A stretch of DNA of 32,903 nt. It comes from an uncultured Acetatifactor sp. Its GTDB lineage: Bacteria; Bacillota; Clostridia; Lachnospirales; Lachnospiraceae. Both the position numbers and the translations under genes were made by a program. Where the stretch lies: positions 1-32,903 of the forward strand of contig CATKXX010000032.1 of the NCBI GenBank assembly GCA_949840935.1, read 5' to 3'. The number at the start of each line of letters is the position of its first letter. Position 1 is the stretch's first letter. Of this stretch, positions 1 through 6,705 are shown piece by piece. The notes under the pieces are model-generated. The model made no database searches and was not told the DNA's origin. It saw only the letters and a list, made by a program, of their open reading frames with translations.

Positions 1-459
1 TTTTTAATTATCCACCCACTGATAATCAGGAATTATCCATTATGCATCTATTGGCAACCACCAAAATCCTGTATTGATTTCTTTTCAAAGCTTCTCGGCT
101 TGATAATTTTTAGTTATCGATACCAAATTTGAGAAACACAGATTTCAGTTTTCTCTTCATCCATCAATTGATTAAAAAAGCGGTGTAATCAATACCATTT
201 ACTAAAGGACACTTTTCTAAAATCAATGGCACACAATACTTGATTCAACATTTTCATGACTATATACTATACATGCATTTGCACAAGGAACTTGGAAGCA
301 TTAACCAGAACACAAAAAAGAATACAAGACAGCTAAGTACAACCATTTCCACCTGTCTTATATTCTTTCAAAAGCCCCATCTCTCAATCATTCTTGGATA
401 TCAAAAGCACTTCACTGAAGGCATGAAGCAGCGCAATCCTTCACAGAATCAGCATATTA
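1..459. other. A+T-rich stretch without a supported gene
   Basis: No open frame here has a convincing ribosome binding site or recognisable protein. The stretch is A+T-rich and has short inverted repeats, for example ATTGATTA at 167-174 facing TAATCAAT at 186-193, and GATAA/TTATC around 102-118. These could be regulator sites or chance in A+T-rich DNA. It lies downstream of the minus-strand gene that ends at 460, and no clear terminator was found. It may be element DNA or flanking host DNA; the window does not decide. Confidence 0.4.
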
Positions 460-834
460 TTACCTGTCCAGGTCAATTCCCGCTTCAGAAGCAAAGAATT
501 TTCGCTTTTCTACCAGTTCTATCTGTTTCTCTTCCGGCAGGCATTTAAAAATATCCTCATAATCCATTTCTGCCATAGGTGTTCCCTCCGCAGTCTTCAT
601 AAGCTGCACATCCATCCAGTTTTCCCATAATTCCTCAAACAATTCTATGCTGTCATCAAATACTGTGTTGCTGTTAAATCCTGACTTGGCTCTAAAATAT
701 TGAAGTTCTACAAAGCCATAACGTCCTGCATCCAGAACCACAATGTCGCTCTCTTCATATAACTCTGCAAAAGCATCTGCTACCCTCCTACATTTTGTAC
801 GTTCTGTTTCTGTAATATAGCTTTTCCTCTCCAT
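460..834 (-). CDS. unassigned single-copy VLDAGRYGFV-domain protein
   Basis: A 124-residue soluble protein of unknown function. The chosen ATG has AGGAGG five bases upstream; the frame stays open to 975 but has no better start. Almost the whole protein is one ~110-residue domain that recurs twice in the neighbour at 1069-2073. The domain has a YITETE-type start with KC(R/K), a VLDAGRYGFV core at residues 33-42, an LFEELW segment at 65-70, and a MDYEDIF segment near 90-96. No signal peptide or membrane segment is visible. I do not recognise the family. The open frame upstream of the start (835-975) encodes a lysine-rich stretch resembling the basic linkers of the two-domain neighbour, so this may be a trimmed copy of a longer ancestor. 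Confidence 0.75.
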   Translation of the reverse strand: MERKSYITETERTKCRRVADAFAELYEESDIVVLDAGRYGFVELQYFRAKSGFNSNTVFDDSIELFEELWENWMDVQLMKTAEGTPMAEMDYEDIFKCLPEEKQIELVEKRKFFASEAGIDLDR

Positions 835-1068
835 AATTGCCTCCTGTTTTTTCTTTTGATTTTTCTGCATACCCTTGCTTAGTTTTGACATTTTCCATCT
901 GTTGTGAACCATGTTAATACTGCCTGCATCATGCGCTTCAATGCTTACAATACCCTGATTAATAGGTAGAATCAATCCTTATAATATTGTTCTCCCTACA
1001 AAAACAGGAAAGGTTTTATTCCCTGCCCGTTTCTTACACATAAGTATTAATTTTACAGCATAATACCT

Positions 1069-2073
1069 TCAAATTACCTTGATTTTCCTCTCCTGCGGAA
1101 GCACTTCCGCCTTTTTCATCAACCGCTCCTTCCTCCTGTTAATCAGCTTCCTTGCTTGTGGGTACTGAGATTCCAGTATGTCATCAATATTCAAATATTC
1201 CAAAGGGGAATTGGCAGTCAGGGATATCAACTGCGAGGAAATCCATTCCTCCCACAAATCTTCAAATAGTGTGCGGCTATTTCTAAATGATTCAATATTG
1301 CCAAACCCATATGGTATTTTGTAATCATGCAGCTTTACAAAACCATATTTGCCTGCATCCAAAACAACCAAATCCTCATGCTCATACAAATCCTTAAATG
1401 CAGATGCCACTTTCCTGCATTTCCCACGTTCTCCCTTCGCCAAGTAATGCCCTCTCTTTGCAGGTATCAGCTTTTTCTTCGGCTTTACTCTGCCTATGCC
1501 CAAAATCACAGCAATGCCCTGCATGGACGCTTTAACAGGGAAATCCCATTTTCTTTTCTGTTCCTCATAGTCCTGGAGCCTGCCTATCCTTTCCAATATC
1601 CGGTACTTTTTCCTGTCAACCTGCTCCGCAACATGGGGAGGCAATGACTTGAAGATATCTTCGTAATCCAATTCTGCCAGCGTTGATCTACTGATCAAAG
1701 AATTTAACCGCAGGTACACCCACGTTTTCCATAGATCCTCAAATAACTCCTTGCTACTTCTAAAGGTTTCGACGTCCATAAAGCCATATGACCGATCATA
1801 ATCCGTCAATTTAACAAAACCGTATCTTCCTGCATCCAGCACCAGCAGGTCATCATACCGAAACAATCTATTAAATTCTCTGGCTATTATTTTACACTTT
1901 TTCTGCTCTTCTTCCGCTATATATTTTTTCTTTTTTGCCGGTTGCAGTTTATTGTCCAGATCCAGCCAGCTCCACTTTCTCGCCACTTTTAACTTTTTCG
2001 ATACCAAAGCTTTTACCTCCCTGTACTTTCTGTCAGAAAAAATCCTTAACCATTCGCAAAACATTTTTGTCAT
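1069..2073 (-). CDS. unassigned protein with two tandem VLDAG(R/K)YGFV domains
   Basis: A 334-residue protein made of two copies of the domain found alone in the 460-834 gene. Copy 1 spans about residues 50-163 and copy 2 about 209-323, joined by a basic linker. Each copy has an invariant Cys after Lys near its start, the VLDAG(R/K)YGFVKL core (78-89 and 237-248), an LFEDLW segment (110-115 and 269-274) and an acidic (D/N)(Y/I)(E/D)DI segment near its end. The basic N-terminal ~48 residues could bind nucleic acid, but this is a guess. The ATG is supported by GGAGAGG seven bases upstream. The flanking A+T-rich DNA contrasts with the conjugation operon. Function is unknown and I do not recognise the family. 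Confidence 0.8.
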   Translation of the reverse strand: MTKMFCEWLRIFSDRKYREVKALVSKKLKVARKWSWLDLDNKLQPAKKKKYIAEEEQKKCKIIAREFNRLFRYDDLLVLDAGRYGFVKLTDYDRSYGFMDVETFRSSKELFEDLWKTWVYLRLNSLISRSTLAELDYEDIFKSLPPHVAEQVDRKKYRILERIGRLQDYEEQKRKWDFPVKASMQGIAVILGIGRVKPKKKLIPAKRGHYLAKGERGKCRKVASAFKDLYEHEDLVVLDAGKYGFVKLHDYKIPYGFGNIESFRNSRTLFEDLWEEWISSQLISLTANSPLEYLNIDDILESQYPQARKLINRRKERLMKKAEVLPQERKIKVI

Positions 2074-2185
2074 TTAACTGCCTCTCCATAATTACGATTA
2101 CCAGGCATTATTTCATATATTATTTAATTAAGTATAACTTTTTATCTATATTTTTTCATAACTGATTTAAGAAGGTTAAAAAGGC

Positions 2186-2191
2186 TATAAT
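2186..2191 (+). promoter_or_regulatory. candidate -10 box for the XRE gene at 2216
   Basis: A perfect TATAAT lies 30 bases before the TTG start at 2216. The region where a -35 box should be (about 2162-2167) matches the consensus poorly, so the promoter may be weak or activator-dependent. The ribosome binding site AAGGAGGTG starts at about 2201, so the leader would be very short. Confidence 0.45.
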
Positions 2192-2215
2192 ATATTTCCA
2201 AAGGAGGTGTAGCCA

Positions 2216-2437
2216 TTGGGTAATAGAGGTTCTATACAAATTCATTTGGGAGAGTTATTGCATAAATCAGGGTTAAGTAAAAACAAATTCTGTCAGCGAG
2301 CCGAACTACAGCGTTCCCAACTAAACGGATATCTCAATAATACAATCACAAGGCTTGATACAGATGTTTTAGTCCGGATATGTGATACGTTGGGATGTTC
2401 GCTTTCCGATTTGCTCGAATATGAGCCCGATCAATGA
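2216..2437 (+). CDS. small XRE/Cro-type regulator
   Basis: A 73-residue protein that is almost only one helix-turn-helix domain of the XRE (Cro/C1) type. It has an N-terminal helix (LGELLHKSGLSKNKFCQRA), a recognition-helix region with RSQLNGYLNN, and a C-terminal helix ending LGCSLSDLLEYEPDQ, the usual end of small Cro-like regulators. The start is a TTG preceded by a very strong AAGGAGGTG site; the codon before it is ATT, which is less likely. It is distinct in sequence from the paired regulators at 3000 and 3470. A strong terminator follows directly. It probably controls the accessory segment or the element, but no target is shown. Confidence 0.85.
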   Translation: MGNRGSIQIHLGELLHKSGLSKNKFCQRAELQRSQLNGYLNNTITRLDTDVLVRICDTLGCSLSDLLEYEPDQ

Positions 2438-2468
2438 AAACAATCCTGTTCTTTATAGGATTGTTTTT
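2437..2468 (+). terminator. Rho-independent terminator after the XRE gene
   Basis: A perfect 11-bp stem, AAAACAATCCT with AGGATTGTTTT, and a 9-base loop, running into a T tract. It begins at the last base of the stop codon. The A/T-rich base means it can act in both directions and may also end minus-strand transcription from the gene at 2496-2741. Confidence 0.85.
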
Positions 2469-2495
2469 ATCCATATTAATACATGGAGCATACTC

Positions 2496-2741
2496 TCAGC
2501 AGGTTCCATTATGTTCCTTTTCAAACTGCTCCAGAATCAGTTTTAATTTTTCCAGCTCTTTTTCTGAATACCCAACCGGATGACCCCAGAATTTCAAATA
2601 AAAACACTGTGCTCCCATCCTTCTTCTTTTATCAAAGTCTTTTACCCAGGCCCAAAACGTGTACACATTCCCTACCACCAGAAATAAGATGCAAAAAACA
2701 ATATAGATGGTCAATAGTCCTTCTGCAAAAATTTTTAGCAT
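2496..2741 (-). CDS. small membrane protein of unknown function
   Basis: An 81-residue protein with one hydrophobic segment at about residues 8-32 (LLTIYIVFCILFLVVGNVYTF). A basic KRRR patch follows, and a charged C-terminal helix rich in Lys and Glu. The start is well supported: AAGGAG lies eight bases before the ATG. By charge distribution the tail is probably cytoplasmic. The gene converges with the XRE gene at 2216 and shares its terminator region. No family recognised. Confidence 0.65.
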   Translation of the reverse strand: MLKIFAEGLLTIYIVFCILFLVVGNVYTFWAWVKDFDKRRRMGAQCFYLKFWGHPVGYSEKELEKLKLILEQFEKEHNGTC

Positions 2742-2798
2742 AAACGCATCTCCTTTTCAATATATTAACTGTCGCTCTGTAAAAGTATGTGTCGCAAA

Positions 2799-2825
2799 TT
2801 ATAGCAACATATCATTGTCTTTCAT
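2799..2825 (-). other. possible 8-codon leader ORF upstream of the membrane protein gene
   Basis: A tiny frame (MKDNDMLL, stop TAA) is preceded by a near-perfect GGGAGGTG ribosome binding site. It lies 57 bases before the start of the 2741 gene on the same strand. It may be a translated leader peptide or the eroded start of a lost gene. The strong binding site is the only support. Confidence 0.3.
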
Positions 2826-2926
2826 AGTTTCACCTCCCTTACTACATCTTTAATTCAAAAGTTGATAGTAATAAATTTGCGTCTTATTTCTCACTTTAAT
2901 ATGTGCCGTATAGTTACATATATCAT

Positions 2927-2955
2927 TATAGATACATTTGTAAGTATATGCAAGT
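2927..2955 (+). repeat. 29-bp direct repeat, copy 1 (candidate operator of XRE gene 3000)
   Basis: Identical over 29 bases to 3397-3425. Both copies sit exactly 45 bases before their gene's start codon. Each contains an imperfect 16-bp palindrome, ATACATTTGTAAGTAT (2932-2947 here), with ATAC/GTAT arms. A CATAAT box (2970-2975), a possible -10, is also conserved between the copies. This is typical placement for a site bound by the small regulators encoded downstream. Confidence 0.7.
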
Positions 2956-2999
2956 TTTATTTTGTAAACCATAATCATTTATATGGGAGAGACAAAAGA

Positions 3000-3206
3000 A
3001 TGGTAAGCTACAAACCTCTTTGGGAGATTATGGACAGACAAAAAATTACAACCTATAACCTTATTCACGATCACGGAATTAATCCCAGAACGGTTAACAA
3101 TTTAAAGCATAATAAAGGAATCACTGTCTATACTCTGGAGCGATTGTGTAAGATTTTGAATTGTACTCCAAATGACATTTTGGAATTTATACCGGATCAG
3201 GACTAA
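3000..3206 (+). CDS. small XRE/Cro-type regulator, paralogue 1
   Basis: A 68-residue Cro/C1-type helix-turn-helix protein (PLWEIMDRQKITTYNLI, then NPRTVNNLKHNKGITVYTL, ending CTPNDILEFIPDQD). It matches the general form of small Cro-like regulators that are only a DNA-binding domain. It is 55/66 identical to the product of the 3470 gene. The ATG at 3000 follows GGGAGAG; the frame is open further upstream (to 2862), but that part overlaps the repeat shared with the second copy, so translation from there is unlikely. A terminator follows at 3241. Likely self-regulating through the repeat at 2927-2955, which is inference. Confidence 0.85.
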   Translation: MVSYKPLWEIMDRQKITTYNLIHDHGINPRTVNNLKHNKGITVYTLERLCKILNCTPNDILEFIPDQD

Positions 3207-3240
3207 ACAGAATACATTTGAAATAAGAATACCTTAACGG

Positions 3241-3280
3241 GGAGCCAGTGAAACATACAAATCATTGGCTCCTTAATTTT
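3241..3280 (+). terminator. Rho-independent terminator after XRE paralogue 1
   Basis: An 11-bp stem, GGAGCCAGTGA with TCATTGGCTCC (one G-T wobble), with a 10-base loop, followed by TTAATTTT. It separates the two duplicate regulator genes, so each has its own transcription unit. Confidence 0.75.
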
Positions 3281-3396
3281 GTCCAAAAGCTGTATCAGTT
3301 CTTCACAGAAAATATGATTACCCTGTTACTATCAGTGACTATGATTTCTGCATGTTAATATATTTGTCATACTTTCTCAGTTAGATATTTTTGCTA

Positions 3397-3425
3397 TATA
3401 GATACATTTGTAAGTATATGCAAGT
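3397..3425 (+). repeat. 29-bp direct repeat, copy 2 (candidate operator of XRE gene 3470)
   Basis: Second copy of the repeat at 2927-2955, offset by exactly 470 bases, the same offset as between the two start codons. The 16-bp imperfect palindrome is at 3402-3417 and the conserved CATAAT box at 3440-3445. Sequence immediately upstream of the repeat is not similar between the two copies, so the duplicated unit begins here. Confidence 0.7.
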
Positions 3426-3469
3426 AATATTTCTCAATCCATAATGTTTTTATACGGAGGGATGCAGGA

Positions 3470-3670
3470 ATGGTAAGTTTCAAACCTCTTTGGGAAATTA
3501 TGGACAAGCAGGGCATTACAACCTACACACTGATTCACAAACATGGGTTTAACCCCAGGACAATTAACAATTTAAAGCATAACAGGGGCATTACTGTTTA
3601 CACGTTGGAACATTTATGTAAAGTGCTACATTGCACCCCCAACGATATTTTAGAATTTATTCCGGATTAG
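3470..3670 (+). CDS. small XRE/Cro-type regulator, paralogue 2
   Basis: A 66-residue copy of the regulator at 3000-3206, 55/66 identical, with the same helix-turn-helix layout (TTYTLIHKHGFNPRTINNL, then ITVYTLEHLC). Differences include K15G, D24K and I27F, some of which lie in or near the likely recognition region, so DNA specificity may have drifted. The ribosome binding site is GGAGGG ahead of the ATG. The operator-like repeat 45 bases upstream is unchanged. No clear terminator follows; the gene converges with the minus-strand HTH gene ending at 3724. Confidence 0.85.
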   Translation: MVSFKPLWEIMDKQGITTYTLIHKHGFNPRTINNLKHNRGITVYTLEHLCKVLHCTPNDILEFIPD

Positions 3671-3723
3671 TGCCAAAACAGTAAATACTTCTTTTCCGCT
3701 TTTAAATATATTAAGCTATAGGT

Positions 3724-4443
3724 TCAAGGTGGTATCAAATTGACCCCCTCCCCCGGCCACTGAAAAATCAAGATAGCCGTGCCCATGCCCTTCCGCAATA
3801 AACCTCCAATTTTTCCAAGAGTTTCCCCACTCACACACAACAATGTATGGCCTCGCACACCGATCCGCCTTATGTCTGCAGGATTGCCTGTTCTCACGCA
3901 ATTCCCTTTATCTGTGCAATGATTGATCACTCCTGCCACTACATATTCCACCTCCGAAACAGTATCCGCCCCGTTTACCCTGTCCGTAATTTTCGTCGTA
4001 CTCTCGTTTCCCACGCTCTCATTATCCTGGTTTCCCTCCTGAGATTCGGTATCTTTTTCCGGCCTGAAAAGAGTCTCCGCGCCTGCCTGTTCTCTCCGCT
4101 CTATTGAAACATTGTACTCTGAAGCAACAGCTTCCCCCATTATATTTTCTTCCTTCATGGCACCTTCTTCCTCCGGAAAGTGCAGCGTGTACAGATTGGA
4201 AGTCTGTCCCCGGTTTCCTTCACGGAAACGGCTCTTCTTTGCCACATATCCGGCCTCCACCAGTTCACGCATGGCACGTTTGACTGTAGATATGCTAATA
4301 TGCAGTTCCCTGCCGATGGTAGGCACCGCAGGAAAACAGGTCTGCTCCTTATTGGCACGGTCGATCAGATATAAAAGTACCTGCAATGCCCTGCTCTTTA
4401 ACTGTGACCGGTATGCCGACTGTTTCATCTCAAACTGGTTCAT
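3724..4443 (-). CDS. HTH_36-type DNA-binding protein at the operon end
   Basis: A 239-residue protein, last gene of the conjugation operon. Residues ~1-90 form a winged helix of the HTH_36 / replication-initiator-like type: MNQFEMKQSAYR, then LQVLLYLIDRANKEQTCFPA, a helix pair with ISISTVKRAMRELVEAGYV, and a wing ending TSNLYTLHF. Such proteins act as transcription or replication regulators in Firmicutes mobile elements. The rest (91-239) is acidic and low in recognisable structure. The start chosen (4443) has GAGG eight bases upstream; the frame extends to 4482 without a better site. The extreme C-terminus, with the unusual ending PGEGVNLIPP, may derive from other DNA (see findings). Upstream lies a 258-base gap with a long inverted repeat. 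Confidence 0.75.
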   Translation of the reverse strand: MNQFEMKQSAYRSQLKSRALQVLLYLIDRANKEQTCFPAVPTIGRELHISISTVKRAMRELVEAGYVAKKSRFREGNRGQTSNLYTLHFPEEEGAMKEENIMGEAVASEYNVSIERREQAGAETLFRPEKDTESQEGNQDNESVGNESTTKITDRVNGADTVSEVEYVVAGVINHCTDKGNCVRTGNPADIRRIGVRGHTLLCVSGETLGKIGGLLRKGMGTAILIFQWPGEGVNLIPP

Positions 4444-4503
4444 ATACGTTACCTCGCTTTTCTTATCCATTCTGCCTGACAATTCTTTTCGCTTTCCCTC
4501 AAA

Positions 4504-4611
4504 GCCGGAGAACCGGCAGGGGTGTGAAAAAGCCTAACCTGTGTGTTGGGGAACAACGTTTTTGCAATATTCCATCGCCCGCATAAAGATTTTCTATTTT
4601 TTCACCCCTGC
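4504..4611. repeat. long inverted repeat and small hairpin in the gap before the HTH gene
   Basis: The 258-base gap 4444-4701 is the longest in the operon. It contains GCAGGGGTGTGAAAAA (4516-4531), facing TTTTTTCACCCCTGC (4597-4611): a 15-bp stem with one bulge around a ~65-base loop. Overlapping its outer edge is a small hairpin, GCCGG-AGAA-CCGGC (4504-4517). Only one of the two can form at a time. It could be an RNA control element for the HTH gene, a protein site, or part of an oriT. Nothing in the sequence decides between these. Confidence 0.5.
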
Positions 4612-4701
4612 CCCTTGTTGTCTCTCGCAGTATTTCCCAGCCCCTGAAATATGGTTCTATATACATGCCAACACATCTGCCTGGCTCATTGCCCACGGGA
4701 A

Positions 4702-5688
4702 TCAATCCCAGGCGATATATCGTTCAATAATATTTTTGAAAACTTTTGCATTGGGGCTTCCGTCCATACAGTCCGGCTGATATTCCAGAAAAAGCACCCT
4801 ATGGCAATCGGTTCTGAGCGCCGCCTCATAAGTGTCCCGCAATGACTTTTCCACAAACGGACATACGATAAAAGCTTCTTTTGTCCCATACTTCTCCAGA
4901 AGGTTCATGGTATGCACAATCTCATATGGTTTTGTGCCACATACCAACAACAGAATATCCGCTTCTGTTTCCATATCCATCGTCCCGCAGTCCTCAATCA
5001 GAAAGTGGAATCCTGCTCCAGGCGCCTGCTCCCCATACCATATTCTCTCCAGGCGGAAGCCGCCCGCCTCTTCATCCATTTCATAGGCATCCCTCAGATA
5101 TGGGATATTGCCGCTTCCATTCTTCTCCACATAGGCCGCACTCGCCCCCACACTGCCAAGCCATGCCGCAAACCCCAGTGCTGCTGTGGTTGTTCCAATA
5201 CGTCTCTGGGAACCTACCATGGCAATCCTGACACTCTCTGCTGTAAAACGGTAATGTTCCCCCTGCGCTTCAGGCCGTTCCCGCTCTCTGGGAGAAAACC
5301 TGGTCATGCCCCGGCTGCCCAGGGACTGTCTGATCTCCTCCTGCATTTCCCCTATCTCCACGCTGGTGACGATATTACCCACCCCGGCATCCAGCAATGC
5401 CCTGCACAGCGGGTCATGTTCTTTCAATCCCTCGCAGATTACTGTAACTCTGGCATTATACATTGTCAGGAATTCCTCTATGGCATGGGCAAAGTCCCCG
5501 TCCTCGTCCCCAAAAGCAATACGGTCTAACACCAATTCCGTGCAATGGGAGAAATTCCGCATGTCATATACCACAAATTGTTTCAACATGAAATTCCCCG
5601 TCATTTTCTTAACCGGCAGGGCATCCTCCTGCTCTGCCATAAAATTCAGAAGATTGGTATGCTGCTGGGATGATAAATATAAAACCAT
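4702..5688 (-). CDS. TadZ/CpaE-like protein with degenerate P-loop
   Basis: A 328-residue protein with the TadZ/CpaE plan. Residues ~35-125 form a receiver-like alpha/beta domain without obvious phospho-acceptor geometry. An ATPase-like domain of the ParA/MinD superfamily follows from ~153. In CpaE/TadZ proteins this fold localises the pilus machine. The expected deviant Walker A is replaced by VGSQRRIGTTT (158-168), with no lysine at the GKT position. ATP hydrolysis is therefore doubtful, although arginines at 162-163 may compensate. Later segments (FLIEDCGTMDMETEADILLL) resemble the family's Walker A-prime and beta-strand regions. The start follows AAAGGAG. It is encoded far from the canonical TadZ-like gene at 16151 but in the same operon. 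Confidence 0.7.
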   Translation of the reverse strand: MVLYLSSQQHTNLLNFMAEQEDALPVKKMTGNFMLKQFVVYDMRNFSHCTELVLDRIAFGDEDGDFAHAIEEFLTMYNARVTVICEGLKEHDPLCRALLDAGVGNIVTSVEIGEMQEEIRQSLGSRGMTRFSPRERERPEAQGEHYRFTAESVRIAMVGSQRRIGTTTAALGFAAWLGSVGASAAYVEKNGSGNIPYLRDAYEMDEEAGGFRLERIWYGEQAPGAGFHFLIEDCGTMDMETEADILLLVCGTKPYEIVHTMNLLEKYGTKEAFIVCPFVEKSLRDTYEAALRTDCHRVLFLEYQPDCMDGSPNAKVFKNIIERYIAWD

Positions 5689-5790
5689 AACCTATATATC
5701 TCCTTTCCGAAAGAGTACCCGTTTTGGCATTCTTTCAGGTAAAACATAGATTTTCTTAAGCACCGTATTTAGATGGCTTAGAATTTCTTT

Positions 5791-6615
5791 TTACCTTGAT
5801 ATGGCCCAGAACGGGCCGCCTGCTCCTACCCTTTTTTTCGCTTCTTCCAAAATCAACGACAACTCCCATTCCTGATTGCTCCGTTTCAAGCTGGCGGAAT
5901 CCGCCACAAGTACCCTTCCCTCCGGGGTAATTCCACGAAGTACAATGAAGTGCCCGCTCTTTGTGAAATGCCCCTTTGACATAAGGGCAACTACCAGTTT
6001 TCCTTCTGCAAGGGCATCCGCCACATCCTCCCCGCCAAGTTCCGTGTCCACAGAAAGTCCCCAGTGTTCCGCCGCCTTTGGTATCAGACTGTGATAGGAG
6101 CCGTTCCCCTGGCAGTAATAACCATTCTCATAAGACCAGGCCGCCATTTCTTCCGGATTCACATTTGTATCTGTCAGGGTGGATATCACGATGCTCATGC
6201 TCGTGGGGCCGCATCCATGAGTGCCGATCTTATCCTGTCCGTATGGTTCATCTGTCCACCGTTCATCCAACTGGTTATAATAGACCACCTGAATTTCCCC
6301 ATCCCTGCCAAGCAGGATATCCTCGTTATATTCCTGCCCGTCTGCCTCCCGGAAGTCCCGCTCAAATATGCCGGAATCGTTGTTATATCCATAATCTTTC
6401 TGAAATGCATCCACGGCTGCCGCCTCGTCCCCCACAAGCCAGGCGGACAGGGCTGAGAAAGGGCTGGTGGCAAGATAGACCACCAGCGCCACCAACAGCA
6501 GCAGAAAAATAACCGGGCCTAAGATTACTGCAAGCACTCGGTTCCTGCTCTCCTTGTCTTTTACTGTCTGCAGGACTGCCTCTGTCAGCAGTTTTGCTAT
6601 AATTGGATTTGCCAT
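5791..6615 (-). CDS. membrane-anchored C39-like cysteine peptidase
   Basis: A 274-residue protein with a cytoplasmic N-terminus, one membrane helix (~27-49) and an extracytoplasmic papain-like domain of the Peptidase_C39_2 type. The oxyanion Gln lies in YYNQLDERW (115), the catalytic Cys in GTHGCGPTSM (135), His in SGHFIVLRG (222) and Asp in LVADSAS (239), so the set is complete. In Gram-positive conjugation operons the gene after virB4 usually encodes a NlpC/P60 or CHAP wall hydrolase (VirB1-like role). Here a C39 domain takes that slot and may open the wall or process a surface partner such as a pilin. The ATG at 6615 is 12 bases from AAAGGA; a GTG at 6624 is closer to the site and possible. 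In-frame sequence further upstream lacks a binding site. Confidence 0.8.
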   Translation of the reverse strand: MANPIIAKLLTEAVLQTVKDKESRNRVLAVILGPVIFLLLLVALVVYLATSPFSALSAWLVGDEAAAVDAFQKDYGYNNDSGIFERDFREADGQEYNEDILLGRDGEIQVVYYNQLDERWTDEPYGQDKIGTHGCGPTSMSIVISTLTDTNVNPEEMAAWSYENGYYCQGNGSYHSLIPKAAEHWGLSVDTELGGEDVADALAEGKLVVALMSKGHFTKSGHFIVLRGITPEGRVLVADSASLKRSNQEWELSLILEEAKKRVGAGGPFWAISR

Positions 6616-6705
6616 GTTTTTCACTATTCCTTTCCAAGGTACAAGCAACTTGTGAAAGTTTTGTCAAATCCTTTCACTCTTTCTCTCCCTTTTTTAGACT
6701 GCCGC

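Noticed and set aside
240..548. A 102-codon plus-strand frame near the left edge.
   Set aside because: No ribosome site, no family resemblance, and its second half lies opposite the 460-834 gene.
2927..3425. The two 29-bp repeats as part of a CRISPR array or iteron set.
   Set aside because: Only two copies, 470 bases apart, each at a fixed distance from a gene start; this fits gene duplication with an operator.
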